A stretch of 64,000 nt of DNA from Geodermatophilus africanus (GCF_900107105.1 NZ_FNOT01000014.1:62001-126000); one strand, 5' to 3'. Shown: positions 36,196-45,160, counted from the first letter of the stretch. Notes: generated by a model from the sequence alone, not told the origin. Made by a program: numbers and translations.

Positions 36196-36268
36196 TCCCC
36201 CGTAGCTCAATTGGCAGAGCATGCGACTGTTAATCGCAGGGTTATTGGTTCGAGTCCAATCGGGGGAG
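36196..36268 (+). tRNA. tRNA-Asn (GTT)
   Basis: 73-nt cloverleaf with acceptor arms TCCCCCG and CGGGGGA. The D-arm contains AGCTCAATTGGCAGAGC, the anticodon stem-loop is TGCGA-CTGTTAA-TCGCA with anticodon GTT at 36229-36231, and the T-arm is TTGGTTCGAGTCCAA. The 3' CCA is not encoded (GCA follows the acceptor). No nearby integrase or duplicated 3' end was seen. Confidence 0.97.
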
Positions 36269-36710
36269 CAAACCCACAGGTCAGGCGGCCGCCAACTCAT
36301 TGAGCGTCCGAGTGGGCCATGAAGAACCCATGATCTAGGTGTGGATCCTGGCGCCTCCGCGGGCTGCGGTCGGATCAGCGCAGTCGCGGAGATCGATGGG
36401 CCAGTCGATGCCGGACGCCAGGCAGCCGAGGTGCCGGGGCGGATCAGGCTCAGCTTGGCGGGTCGGCCGTAACGGCCCAGGCGGTCTTGACGGCCCCCAG
36501 GTCACGGGTACCGGTATCGCCGAGCACACCGTCCTCCTGTTCACCCCCGGTATCTGCGCCCGCAGCCCACCCGTCTGGCGTACGGCCGTCGGTCCGGTCA
36601 TGTGGTCTTCGAGTGCACAGCCGAGTCGCGCAGGGCGAAGAAGCGTCATGGGCTGCGGTGGGCGCTAGGGTCCAGCGCCACGGGCGGATGTCCACCAAAC
36701 GGGTGACATG
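36269..36710. other. No recognisable gene
   Basis: About 440 nt after tRNA-Asn. Open frames here are short on both strands and have no pattern I recognise. Start of the accessory stretch. Confidence 0.5.
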
Positions 36711-36721
36711 GGGGAGCTGCC

Positions 36722-36934
36722 ATGGCGCGGCCGCTGCTTCGAGGAGACCGCCTGCAGGCTGCCCGTGAGGCCATGGGGCTGACCCGAGAGGAACTGGCGA
36801 CCCGGCTGGAGCTGTCCGGTCCGGCGCGCATCCGGGTGTGGGAGCTGGGCCTCGAGCGTCCGCGCCCTCGCTTGATCCCCCGGCTGGCGGCCGCACTGGA
36901 CGTCAGTCCGTATCACCTGCCGAGCGGCAGGTGA
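36722..36934 (+). CDS. XRE-type helix-turn-helix protein, 70 residues
   Basis: One DNA-binding domain and nothing else: RLQAAREAMGLTREELATRL is helix 1-2, ELSGPARIRVWELGLERPRP is the recognition region and LIPRLAAALDVSPYHL the last helix. ATG 36722 is preceded by GGGGGAG. The protein stops where most XRE regulators continue into an effector domain, so it is either a minimal regulator or a 3'-truncated one. Target unknown; possibly from a mobile element given the surroundings. Confidence 0.75.
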   Translation: MARPLLRGDRLQAAREAMGLTREELATRLELSGPARIRVWELGLERPRPRLIPRLAAALDVSPYHLPSGR

Positions 36935-37029
36935 CAGTCGAACACGGGTTCGTCCTCGGTCGCTCGCGCCGAAAGTCCTCATCCGCTTTCGGGGGGTCGT
37001 CTGACGTCGGTCCGCGACTCCGCGCGGGG

Positions 37030-37170
37030 TCACTGCCGGTCGCTGGCCTCGAGCGCCGGGACCATGTCGTGCCGGACCGCCAGGATCGCCAGATGGACGC
37101 GGTTCGACTTCCCGTGCCGCTCCATGAGGCTCGCCACGTGGGTCTTCACCGTCGTCACGCCGATCGGCTC
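37030..37170 (-). pseudogene. LuxR-type HTH C-terminal fragment
   Basis: Reading to a TGA at 37030-37032, the frame encodes EPIGVTTVKTHVASLMERHG and then KSNRVHLAILAVRHDMVP, the recognition helix and last helix of a NarL/LuxR response regulator. An in-frame TAG at 37171-37173 bounds it upstream and no receiver domain is found. 46 residues remain. The stretch from 37171 to 37430 shows nothing else except the leader of the transporter gene. Confidence 0.65.
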
Positions 37171-37430
37171 CTAGGACGGGGCCTACCGGTACGCGCGCAA
37201 CCGAGTGCGGGAGATGGACGGCTCCGAGCGCCCCGCGAAGGGACTCGAGGTCGACTTGGGTGAGGACTCGGGCCCCCTGAGCTGACCGACCCGGCCGAGG
37301 CGGACGGCCGCCGACGTGAGCTCCTGACGCGGGAGCTCACGTGGGCGATCACTTCCGGCCGGCCGTCCGGTCATACCGGGCGGGAGGCCTGTCCCGGGGG
37401 ACGCGGCCCGCGAGGAGAGGACGCCGAGCC

Positions 37431-38876
37431 GTGGACGAGCGGACGACGACGGACGCGAGCACGACGCAGGGCTCCGGCGCCCCGCGGTTGGACCTGCGCA
37501 GCGGCGCCCAGCGCACGTTCGCCCACGTGCTGGTGAACGCGCTCCTGGTCTCCGTCGTGAACTACACGCTGTGGTTCGCCGTGACGTTCTGGGTCTACCT
37601 GGAGACCCGGTCGGTCTTCGCTACCGGGCTCATCGCCGGGGTCTTCCTGGTGGCCACGGCGTCCACCGGCATCTGGTTCGGCAGCATCGTCGACCACCAC
37701 CACAAGCGGCGCGTGATGCAGGCGTCGGCCGCCACGTCGCTGGCGATCTACCTGGTCTGCCTGGCCGGCTACCTGCTCACCCCGGCCGAGGCCTTCCGCG
37801 ACTCGGCGAGCCCGCAGCTGTGGGTCTTCGTGGTGCTACTCATGCTCGGCGTCATCACCGGCAACCTGCGCACGATCGCCCTGCCGACCCTGGTCACCCT
37901 GCTCGTCCCGGAGGGGCTGCGCGACCGCGCCAACGGCCTGGTCGGCACGACGTCCGGGGTGTCCTTCCTGGTCACCTCGGTGATCAGCGGCCTGCTGGTC
38001 GCGGCCGGTGGCATGCGGTACGCGCTGCTGCTCGCCCTCGTCGTCCTGGGCGGGGCGCTGCTGCACCTGTCGCGGGTGCACATCCCCGAGACCCGGGTGG
38101 TCACCACCGCAGCCGCCGAGGGCGAGCCGGCGGACCCGGGCGACGGCATCGACGTCCGAGGCACGCTGCGGCTGATCCGCGGCGTCCCCGGGCTGGTGGC
38201 GCTGATCGCCTTCTCCTGCTTCAACAACTTCCTTGGCGGGACCTTCATGGCGTTGATGGACGCCTACGGCCTGTCCCTGGTGTCCGTCGAGGTCTGGGGC
38301 CTGCTGTGGGGAGCGTTGAGCGCGGCGATGATCATCGGCGGCCTCGCCGTCGCGCGGTTCGGGCTGGGCGCCAACCCGATCCGCACCCTCCTGCTGGTCA
38401 ACGTGGTGCTGTGGTTGGGGACGGCGGTCTTCCCGCTGCGGTCCTCGATCGTGCTGCTGGCGGTCGGGATGGCGGTCTTCATGTTCCTCATGCCCTTCGC
38501 GGAGGCGTCGGAGCAGACCGTGCTGCAGCGGGTGGTGCCCTACGAGCGGCAAGGCCGGGTATTCGGCTTCGCGCAGAGCGTGGAGCAGGCCGCCTCCCCG
38601 CTGACCGCGTTCCTCATCAGCCCGATCGCGCAGTTCGTGGTCATCCCGTTCATGACCGACGGGGCCGGTGCCCGCGCAATCGGCGGCTGGTTCGGCACCG
38701 GTCCCGACCGCGGCCTGGCCCTGGTCTTCGTGGTCACCGCGCTGATCGGCCTGCTCGTGACCGTGCTCGCCCTGCTCAGCCCTCCGTACCGGCGGCTGTC
38801 CACCGCCTACCGGACGTCCGCCCCGCCGCCGGCCGCCGACCCCGCGGCCGAGGTGAGCGTGGCCGTTCCGGCCTGA
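37431..38876 (+). CDS. MFS transporter
   Basis: Major facilitator superfamily permease, 481 residues and twelve hydrophobic segments, with LVNALLVSVVNYTLWFAVTF as helix 1, WFGSIVDHHHKRRVMQASAA (the loop 2-3 motif A, with the acidic-basic pattern kept) and VLLMLGVITGNLRTIALPTL. Long cytoplasmic centre EGEPADPGDGIDVRGTLRLI. GTG 37431 has GAGGAGAGG about 11 nt upstream; the frame extends upstream but without transporter-like sequence. Export of a drug or metabolite is likely, the substrate unknown. Confidence 0.88.
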   Translation: MDERTTTDASTTQGSGAPRLDLRSGAQRTFAHVLVNALLVSVVNYTLWFAVTFWVYLETRSVFATGLIAGVFLVATASTGIWFGSIVDHHHKRRVMQASAATSLAIYLVCLAGYLLTPAEAFRDSASPQLWVFVVLLMLGVITGNLRTIALPTLVTLLVPEGLRDRANGLVGTTSGVSFLVTSVISGLLVAAGGMRYALLLALVVLGGALLHLSRVHIPETRVVTTAAAEGEPADPGDGIDVRGTLRLIRGVPGLVALIAFSCFNNFLGGTFMALMDAYGLSLVSVEVWGLLWGALSAAMIIGGLAVARFGLGANPIRTLLLVNVVLWLGTAVFPLRSSIVLLAVGMAVFMFLMPFAEASEQTVLQRVVPYERQGRVFGFAQSVEQAASPLTAFLISPIAQFVVIPFMTDGAGARAIGGWFGTGPDRGLALVFVVTALIGLLVTVLALLSPPYRRLSTAYRTSAPPPAADPAAEVSVAVPA

Positions 38877-38891
38877 GCCCACGTGCGCGGC

Positions 38892-39371
38892 TCAGGTCAG
38901 GCGGGTGCGCATCTGCTGCTGGACGACGATATAGCCGGCGCTCTCGTAGAGGCCGATGGAGGTCGCGTTGCCGCCGAAGACGTTCAGCTCCAAAGCGGAG
39001 ACCCCGCGGGATCGTGCCGCTTCCTCGGCCGCCGTCAGCAGGGCCCGCCCGTAGCCCTTGCCACGGTGCGGCTCGTCGACCTCGATGTCGTAGAGGAAGG
39101 CGCGAGTCCGCAGTCCCCTTCGGGTGCTCGACGGAGAGCCAGATGCGCCCGACTCGCTCCCCGCCTGGCCGCAGCCCGATGAGGAACAGCATCCCGGGTG
39201 TGTCCCGCCCCTGTGGGAGCCGCGTCGCGCTGCCTCTCGGGCCCGGGCCAGCGCCTCCCCCGGCGCCCAGTTGCCGCTCTGCACCTGCTCGTCGGCATAG
39301 GCTCGGGCGAGGTCGTCCTGCCACCCGGCGAACTCGGCCTCCGTCATCGGCCGCACGGTGATCTCCGGCAC
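38892..39371 (-). pseudogene. GNAT acetyltransferase with two compensating frameshifts
   Basis: The start (PEITVRPMTEAEFAGWQDDL) and the end (DEPHRGKGYGRALLTAAEEA, the acetyl-CoA loop, then LNVFGGNATSIGLYESAGY) are in one frame. Between about 39230 and 39115 the family-like sequence lies in another frame: GSATRLPQGRDTPGMLFLIG and LRPGGERVGRIWLSVEHPKG. The frame used by the flanks gives Ser/Gly-rich nonsense there. Both shifts cancel, so the 480-nt frame stays open, but about 38 residues would be wrong. It may be a pseudogene or carry sequence errors. Confidence 0.78.
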
Positions 39372-39413
39372 CCGGCCTCATGCCCAGCACTCCCGGCGAC
39401 ACCTCGGGGGCGC

Positions 39414-40223
39414 TCAGCCGCCGGCGACGGTCCCCGCCGGATGGCCGGCCAGGAAACCCGCCACCAGGTCGGCCATGGCCGCGGGCTCCCAGCTGTGTTG
39501 GGCGCCGGCCACCTCGGTGAGGGTGGCCTTCGGCAGGGCAGCCGCGAGGGAAGCGGCCGCAGCGGGCATCTCGTCGAAGGTCTTCCGCCCGACGACCAGC
39601 AGTGCAGGCACGTCCAGGGCACCGAAGAACTCGGGATGCGGCGCGGACATCGCCCCACGCCAGCGCCTGGGCGTCGGCGCTCAGGCTCTCCGCGTGGGCG
39701 ACGAACGGCTCCCACAGCGGCGAGTCCGCAGGCCGTCGAGCACCTCGAGCGGGATGTCCTTCATGTAGTGCGAGACGGCGCCGGCACGGTCGCCGGCGTC
39801 GAGCAAGCGGTACAGCTGCGCCGTCCACTCGGGGACGCCGGTCGCGGCGGGGTCGATCGGCGCCTCGAACAGGACCAGCCGGTCGACCGGCAGGCCGTCG
39901 ACCCCGGCCCGGAGCGCGATGGCGCAGCCCGAGGAGTGGCCGCACAACGTGGCACGCGCACCGGCGACGTCGATCAGCGCGCGCACGGCGGCCAGCTCGT
40001 CGGCGAGGTCGACCCGTCCCTCGCGGAAGCTGTCCGCGCGGCCCACGCGGTCGTGAACGACCGTCGTGAACCCACGGCCGGCGAGGAGCTCGGCCGTCTC
40101 GGTCGTCTGCGGGTCGATGGCGCGGAACGGCCCGGCCCCGGCGACGAAGACGACGGCGGGGCCCTCACCCCGGCGGTCGAAGCCGACGGTGTCGCCGCGC
40201 GACGTGGTGACGTGCTCGGTCAC
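39414..40223 (-). pseudogene. Alpha/beta hydrolase with two compensating frameshifts
   Basis: N-terminal part from ATG 40223: VVFVAGAGPFRAIDPQTTET, TTVVHDRVGRADSFREGRVD and the nucleophile elbow LCGHSSGCAIALRAG (Ser in GHSSG). After EVLDGLR, near 39729, the expected sequence moves to another frame (SPLWEPFVAHAESLSADAQA). It returns to the first frame near 39655 as PHPEFFGALDVPALLVVGRK, ending with the catalytic-His region VAGAQHSWEPAAMADLVAGF. In the first frame a TGA at about 39681 truncates the protein. Same kind of lesion as in the neighbouring GNAT gene. Confidence 0.8.
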
Positions 40224-40259
40224 GAGGTGGTCCGGGCCGCGACGCCGTCGAGTCGCAGC

Positions 40260-40299
40260 ACTTCTGCTCGGCCGCGTCGAGGTAGGCCTCGAACGACAT
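40260..40299 (-). pseudogene. DUF4287-like N-terminal relic
   Basis: ATG 40299 opens SFEAYLDAAEQK, the start of DUF4287-type proteins, then the frame runs into unrelated sequence overlapping the hydrolase start. Only about 13 codons are recognisable. Confidence 0.4.
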
Positions 40300-40400
40300 G
40301 GTGCCTCGGGGGGCGGCGGGTCTGTGCACGCTAGGACACCGTGACGCCGCCGGACTCATCGGTGACCCGGCACAAGGGCCGGCGTCCGCCGGGACCTCGG

Positions 40401-40592
40401 TCAGGACGCGCGTGCCGCCCGGAGCCGCGCGATGGCGCTCGGCCCGACGCCGTGGAGCGGGGCGAGTTCCGCGAGGTCGTCGGGGAGGTCGGACAGCGTC
40501 CGGTACCCGGCGTCGAGCAGGGCGCCGGTGGCGGGCCGGCCGATGTGCACACCGTCGAACACGGGGCCGCGATCGGCCCGCTTGTCGCTCAT
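40401..40592 (-). CDS. Small helix-hairpin-helix protein
   Basis: 63 residues from ATG 40592. The core RPATGALLDAGYRTLSDLPD and LHGVGPSAIARLRAA is a helix-hairpin-helix/alpha-CTD-like motif used for non-specific DNA or nucleoprotein binding. The ATG overlaps the (corrected) stop of the metallo-hydrolase gene as ATGA, which supports both the start and the operon. Function unknown. Confidence 0.72.
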   Translation of the reverse strand: MSDKRADRGPVFDGVHIGRPATGALLDAGYRTLSDLPDDLAELAPLHGVGPSAIARLRAARAS

Positions 40593-41435
40593 GTGTGCTG
40601 TCCGGCGGTCCCGGTCGCATCCCGTCTCCGGGCGAGGCTCTCCGCCTGCCCCTCGTGGATGTCGGCCACCCACTCCCAGCCCGGCCGGGCGGACGGGCCG
40701 ATCCGCGGGGCATCAGGAGTGCGGCCGTCCCGCAGGGCGTGCAGGTAGGCGCGGTCCCTGCGCGATCCGTGCGCGCGCCTGGCCGGGGCCGCCGACGGAC
40801 CCGTGACCGGGGACGACGCCCTCGACGTCGTCCGCCACGCTCTCGAGCAGCCGCAGCCCCAGGAGGTAGTTCTCGACCGGGTCGTTCGTGCCGCGGGCGT
40901 CGTCGAGCATCGGGATCAGGACGTCGGACAGCATGTCGCCGGCGACGAGGACGCCGCGTCCCTCGATCAGCAGCGCCGCGTGTCCCGGGGCGTGTGCCGG
41001 GTGCTCGACGATCCGGACCCGAGGGCCGTCCCACAGGACGTGCTCGGTGCCGGCGGGCAGGCCGGTGATGCGGCCGAACAGGTCCAGCGGTGTGTCCTCG
41101 GCGGTCTCCGGCGGCAACCCCTCGGCGACACGCGCCTGCCAGTCCGCCTGCGCCAGCAGGTCCTGCAGGAACGCCGCGCAGCGGGCGGTGCCGTACCGGG
41201 GCGCTTCCCCCAGTTCGGCGTGCCAGAGCGCGTGGTCCCAGTCGGGATGGGTGGCGAAGCCCGCCACGACGGGCCGGCCCGACTCCCGGAGGTCGTTCGC
41301 TAGACAGGCCATCTCGTCGCCGGTGATCCCGGGGTCGACGAGCAGCACCCCGGTTCGGCCCTCCACGACGACGGTGTTGTTCTCGATCAACGCGCTCTGG
41401 TGCACGAGAACGCCGTCGGCGACCTGCGTCAGCAC
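40589..41435 (-). pseudogene. MBL-fold metallo-hydrolase, +1 frameshift near its end
   Basis: GTG 41435 with GAGGAGG upstream opens VADGVLVHQSALIENNTVVV. The first zinc motif is altered (THPDWDHALWHAELGEAP, HxDWDH kept), with later ligands HAPGHAALLIEG (His), LVAGDMLSDVLIPML (Asp) and VPGHGSVGG (His). After IAQ, near 40756, one extra G shifts the frame. The true tail AYLHALRDGRTPDAPRIGPS and ARPGWEWVADIHEGQAE, ending GTAGQHT, lies in the next frame and stops at 40589, overlapping the following ATG. Read as is, the protein ends early at 40713. The active-site core is intact, so activity may survive. Confidence 0.82.
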
Positions 41436-41485
41436 GGCGCTGCCTCCTCTTCCGGGGATGCTGCAGCCTGCAGCACCCACCCGGC

Positions 41486-42029
41486 TCAGGAGAAGAGACC
41501 GCGGTAGTGGTCCGAGCGCTCGAGGTAGTGCGGGAAGGCGACCTGGCACGGGTCGGCGCCCTCGAACGCGGTGACGAGACGGTCGAGGTAGTAATCCCAG
41601 CCCGGTCCGACGCTGGCGGCCACGTCGGCGCCCACGGGGCCGTCGGGCACGACCTGCGTGAAGGTCAGCGTCGTGACCCCGCCCGCCTCGGTGAGCTCGA
41701 GGGTGTGCTGCCAGGTGACGCGCGGACCCGACCCCGTCCTCGGAGAAGGGCGCCGCGTCGCGGCTGCGCACCACAAACCGGTGGGGCGGCTCGCACGCCT
41801 CCACCAGGTAGACCTCCTCGGGCACGTCGTCGCCCTCGGCCGTCATGCGGAACGCAATCTCGCCGGACGCCGGGTCGCCGGTCCAGGTCCCGATCCACCG
41901 TTCCATCCGGTGCGGCTCGGTGCAGGCCGCCCAGACGTCGCCGACCGGAGCGTTGAAGGTACGGGTGAAGACGACGTGCTGGCCGCCGTCGCGGGTGGTG
42001 CGGCGGCCGAGGGGCGTGGTGGTGCTCAT
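41486..42029 (-). pseudogene. SRPBCC/AHSA1-domain protein, frameshifted
   Basis: START-like lipid/hydrophobe-binding domain of the AHSA1 type. ATG 42029 gives QHVVFTRTFNAPVGDVWAAC, MERWIGTWTGDPASGEIAFR, then RDAAPFSEDG. Near 41730 an extra base moves the remainder (PRVTWQHTLELTEAGGVTTL, GPGWDYYLDRLVTAFEGADP, YLERSDHYRGLFS) to another frame ending at 41486. The 544-nt span is one base over a multiple of three. The start overlaps the ArsR stop (ATGA), the common ArsR-AHSA1 operon. Confidence 0.8.
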
Positions 42030-42385
42030 GCAGTGTCCTCCTGCTGGTGGTCGGGACGGGACGTCGATCGCTCGCGGACCGTGCGGCGCACCTCGAGGTC
42101 GAGCCCGTCGAGCGCCGCCTCGGCGAAGGGCGGCGCCGGGCGCAGCTCCTCGAGCAGGGCGGACACCGGCGCCAGGCCGGAGCGGTCGAGCGCGTAGTGC
42201 CGCTCGCGGCCGCGGTCCTCCACCGAGGCCAGCCCGGCCTCGGTGAGCAGCCGGAGGTGCTTGCTGATGGCCGGCCGGCTGATGGGGTGCGCGGCGGCGA
42301 GGTCGACGACCCTGGCCGGGCCGGCCACGAGCGCGCGCAGCAGCGCGCGGCGCACCGGGTCGGCCAGGGCCGTGAACGGATCCAC
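42026..42385 (-). CDS. ArsR family transcriptional regulator
   Basis: 119-residue winged helix repressor. FTALADPVRRALLRALVAGP, then the recognition helix PISRPAISKHLRLLTEAGLA and the wing VEDRGRERHYALD. No Cys cluster for metal binding, and the C-terminus matches the group found with AHSA1/SRPBCC proteins. ATG 42385; its stop overlaps the SRPBCC start. A TACCAATA-like AT-rich patch upstream (42388-42412) is a likely promoter/operator. It probably represses its own operon. Confidence 0.88.
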   Translation of the reverse strand: MDPFTALADPVRRALLRALVAGPARVVDLAAAHPISRPAISKHLRLLTEAGLASVEDRGRERHYALDRSGLAPVSALLEELRPAPPFAEAALDGLDLEVRRTVRERSTSRPDHQQEDTA

Positions 42386-42438
42386 GCCCTATTGGTAACT
42401 CATCGATTACCTATGCGCAAATGGTCGGGGTCCCGTGG

Positions 42439-42876
42439 TCAGTCCTTCTGCAGCTCCTCGGCGAACATCACGAGGATGTCGCTCGGGCCGCGCAGGTAGG
42501 TGAGCTTGTAGACGTCCTCGTAGGTGGCGACGCCACGCAGCGGGTTGCAGCCGTGCCTGGCGGCGATCTGGAGGGCGGCGTTGATGTCGTCGACGGTGAA
42601 GGCGACGCGGTGCATCCCGATGGTGTTCGGCTGGATTGGCTCGGCCTCGATCGCCTCCGGGTGCACGTACTGGAACATCTCGATGCGACCGTGCCCGTCG
42701 GGCGTCTGGAGCACGGCGATGTCGGCGGTGTTGCCATCCAGGCCGACGGCGGTGTCCGCCCACTCGCCGCTGATCCGTGCGCGTCCGAGCACCGTCAGGC
42801 CGAGGTCGGTGAAGAAGCCGATCGCGGCTTCGAGGTCGCGGACGGCGATGCCGACGTTGTCGAGTCTGATGGGCAT
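42439..42876 (-). CDS. VOC family (glyoxalase/bleomycin-resistance fold) protein
   Basis: 145 residues with two beta-alpha-beta-beta-beta modules: RLDNVGIAVRDLEAAIGFFT, HGRIEMFQYVHPEAIEAEPI, then NTIGMHRVAFTVDDINAALQ and PSDILVMFAEEL. Metal-ligand positions (His in the first strand region is Gly/Asn; Glu in RIEMFQ, His in MHRVAF, Glu in FAEELQ) are partly conserved. Methylmalonyl-CoA epimerase, glyoxalase or a dioxygenase are all possible. ATG 42876. Not frameshifted, unlike its neighbours. Confidence 0.85.
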   Translation of the reverse strand: MPIRLDNVGIAVRDLEAAIGFFTDLGLTVLGRARISGEWADTAVGLDGNTADIAVLQTPDGHGRIEMFQYVHPEAIEAEPIQPNTIGMHRVAFTVDDINAALQIAARHGCNPLRGVATYEDVYKLTYLRGPSDILVMFAEELQKD

Positions 42877-43107
42877 GGCTCGCACGTTAAGGCCGCAGTG
42901 CGCCGGCCCGATCGACGGGCTGCCTGTCGACCTCGGTGCGGGAGGCCTACCTCTGAGCGACTGCGCCTCGTGACCCCGCGCCCAGCGGACAACCACCGCC
43001 GGGTGCACGTGACCGAAGGTTCACCGGATTCCCGGACGGCCGCCGATGCAGTGAGCCGTACCGGTGACGAGCATGGGATCGATGCTGCCGTATGTGTCGT
43101 GCTCAGC

Positions 43108-43326
43108 TCAGGAGAGGCGCCTTCCCCAGCGGAAGTACGCCACCGGATCGAAGAAGTTGATCGCGATGAGCAGAGCCCAGCGGCTCTTGCTGCCGTTCAC
43201 CGCGGCCGCCGGCCGCGTCGCCAGGTCCGCCCAGGCGGTCGCGGCGAGCGACAGCTGAACCGACGCCAGGGTCAGGATGGCGGTCTGCTGCCGGCCGCTC
43301 AGATCCTTCCATCGTCGTCGTGCCAC
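43108..43326 (-). CDS. Small two-helix membrane protein
   Basis: 72 residues: basic N-terminus ARRRWKDLSGRQQ, helix ILTLASVQLSLAATAWADLA, a linker with Lys/Arg, and ALLIAINFFDPVAYFRWG. The ending NFFDPVAYFRWGRR resembles the PLDc_N-type small membrane domain (…GPIAYFLLGRK). GTG 43326. Function unknown. It sits between the VOC gene and the SnoaL-like gene. Confidence 0.7.
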   Translation of the reverse strand: MARRRWKDLSGRQQTAILTLASVQLSLAATAWADLATRPAAAVNGSKSRWALLIAINFFDPVAYFRWGRRLS

Positions 43327-43503
43327 GGATCCTCCTCTTCACGATCCCTGTCCGGCCTGACGGAGCGGCTCGATGCGGGACTGGCCCGGTTGAAGGGCAT
43401 CGACTGGTTCAGCCAAGTCGGCTGACCACGCCGTCACGCGCGCCTGCCTTGACACGATGCGAGGGCCGTGCCTGGCTGGCGCCATATCCGACGAGGGGCC
43501 GGC

Positions 43504-43911
43504 ATGCACGAGACGATCGCTCGCCTGCGCGACGCCGTGAACGCCCACGACGTGGACGCTATGGTCGAGTTGATCGCGCCCGGGTACCGCAGCGAACAAC
43601 CCGCGCATCCCAACCGGGGCTTCGGCGGCAAGGATCAGGTGCGCAAGAACTGGAGCACCCTGTTCGCCGGAGTCCCGGACCTCAGGGTCGACGTGCGCGC
43701 CCATCTGGACGATGGGACGACGTCCTGCTCGGAGTGGGAGTTCCTCGGCCATCACGCCGACGGGTCGGACTTCAACGAGCGGGGGGTCGTCATCTTCGGC
43801 CTTCGGGACGACGGCCTGATCACCTGGGGACGGCTGTACATGGAGATCGTCGAGCAGGGCGGTGCGGACATCGACGAGACGATGCGCCAGGCCGCGAGAG
43901 TGCCGGACTGA
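43504..43911 (+). CDS. SnoaL/NTF2-like domain protein
   Basis: 135 residues with an NTF2-like cone fold: ETIARLRDAVNAHDVDAMVE, LIAPGYRSEQPAHPNRGF, VRKNWSTLFAGVPDLRVDVR and the strand set CSEWEFLGHHADGSDFNERG then VVIFGLRDDGLITWGRLYME. This is the layout of polyketide cyclases and small epimerases; many members have no known substrate. ATG 43504, with an in-frame GTG at 43468 as alternative. Confidence 0.85.
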   Translation: MHETIARLRDAVNAHDVDAMVELIAPGYRSEQPAHPNRGFGGKDQVRKNWSTLFAGVPDLRVDVRAHLDDGTTSCSEWEFLGHHADGSDFNERGVVIFGLRDDGLITWGRLYMEIVEQGGADIDETMRQAARVPD

Positions 43912-43924
43912 CCACGCTGCAGGC

Positions 43925-44200
43925 TCAGAGCCAGGCGGCGAATGAGGGCACCTGTCCGGAGAGGCCCGAGGCGTCGCCACGGGTCAGCCAGGCGACGATG
44001 GCCGACACCGCCCCCTCGAGCTTCGTACTTCCGGATCCCCAGGTCCGGTCGGTTCGGTCGCGACGAGCGTGACGTCGGTTACCTCGAGGCGTTCAGCGCA
44101 GGTGGCAATGCCGTCGTCGACGAGCCCGGCCTAGAGGTCGGGCGGCAGGTCGGCGATCATGAGTCCGGCGCGCAGATCGACGCAGTGAATTTGCTGTCCG
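43925..44200 (-). pseudogene. Maleylpyruvate isomerase-family (mycothiol-dependent) relic
   Basis: The minus strand reads CVDLRAGLMIADLPPDL, an in-frame TAG, then AGLVDDGIATCAERLEVTDV and TLVATEPTGPG. After a shift near 44040 it gives TWGSGSTKLEGAVSAIVAWL and TRGDASGLSGQVPSFAAWL with TGA at 43925. These are the central and C-terminal parts of a DinB/MDMPI-type enzyme. The N-terminal metal-binding four-helix domain is missing, replaced by the start of the arginase-like gene on the other strand. One stop plus one shift plus truncation make inactivation clear. Confidence 0.65.
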
Positions 44201-44257
44201 AATGGGGATCCTCCTGCGGGCGTTGTCAGACGACGTCGACGACCCGACCATGACCAC

Positions 44258-45160
44258 GTGGGTGCCACGGGCTGGTTCGTCCTCGGAGCGCCCTGGGACT
44301 GCTCCGGTTCGGGTCGTGGGGAGCAGGCCGCGCCGGACGCGCTGCGTGCCGCGGGGTTGTCCGCCCAGGTCGGCAGGGACCTCGGGGACGCCGCCACCAC
44401 CATCACCAGCACGCACCGCGACGCGGACACCGGGGTGCTGGCCCTGCTCGACACCGTGCGCGCGGCGCGGACGCTGACCGACCGACTAGCCGCGGCGCTG
44501 GTCAACCTGCCGGGGCAGCGGCCCCTGGTGGTGGGCGGGGACTGCAGCATCCTGCTCGGCATCGTCCCTGCTCTGCGCGCCCGCGGCCTGGTGAGCCTGT
44601 GGTTCCTCGACGGCCACCCGGACTTCCTCGACGGCGCCGCATCAGAGACCGGAGAGACCGCGGACATGGAGCTCGCTGTGCTCACTGGCTCCGGAGCCGC
44701 GCCGCTGGTCGAGCTCGCCGGCCCGGCACCGATGACCCCGATGGTGCCGGTCGAGCGCGTGGTGCTGCTCGGGCACCGTGCCGAGAACCTCGACGACGCC
44801 TCCGCCGCCGAGCTAGCCCGCCTGCCACCCGAACTACGCCGGATCGATGCCTCGACCCTGATGACCGACCCCGCCGCCGCCGGTGAGCGCGCTGCCCGAT
44901 GGCTGGAGCAGTTGGACCCGGTCGGGCAGGGTGCCTGGCTGCACCTCGACCTGGACGTCCTCGACCCTGACGCCCTCCCCGCAGTGACCTATCCGCAGTC
45001 CGGCGGGCCGGACTGGGAGGAGCTCGCGCACACGCTCACGCCGCTCACCCGCTCGCCGAACCTGCTCGGCGTCAGCGTCGCCGACTTCCGGGCAGACCTC
45101 GATCCCACCGGCGCCCTGGCAGCCCGCGTCGTCGCTCTCCTCACTCGCGTACTGCGCTAA
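44258..45160 (+). CDS. Arginase/agmatinase-superfamily hydrolase
   Basis: 300 residues of the ureohydrolase fold. Metal-site motifs: VVGGDCSILLGI (about 91-102, Asp, but Cys instead of His after it), WFLDGHPDFLDG (Asp, His and Asp kept, the usual Ala is Gly) and LHLDLDVLDPDALPAV (paired Asp). So the two Mn2+ ions can probably be held. Substrate residues differ from true arginase, and guanidino acids or formimidoylglutamate are possible. GTG 44258 lies over the truncated maleylpyruvate isomerase-like gene. Stands alone. Confidence 0.85.
   Translation: MGATGWFVLGAPWDCSGSGRGEQAAPDALRAAGLSAQVGRDLGDAATTITSTHRDADTGVLALLDTVRAARTLTDRLAAALVNLPGQRPLVVGGDCSILLGIVPALRARGLVSLWFLDGHPDFLDGAASETGETADMELAVLTGSGAAPLVELAGPAPMTPMVPVERVVLLGHRAENLDDASAAELARLPPELRRIDASTLMTDPAAAGERAARWLEQLDPVGQGAWLHLDLDVLDPDALPAVTYPQSGGPDWEELAHTLTPLTRSPNLLGVSVADFRADLDPTGALAARVVALLTRVLR

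Noticed and set aside
36196-37430. tRNA-Asn as attachment site of an integrated element
   Set aside because: No integrase and no second copy of the tRNA 3' end seen downstream; the accessory DNA after it may still be foreign but without att evidence.
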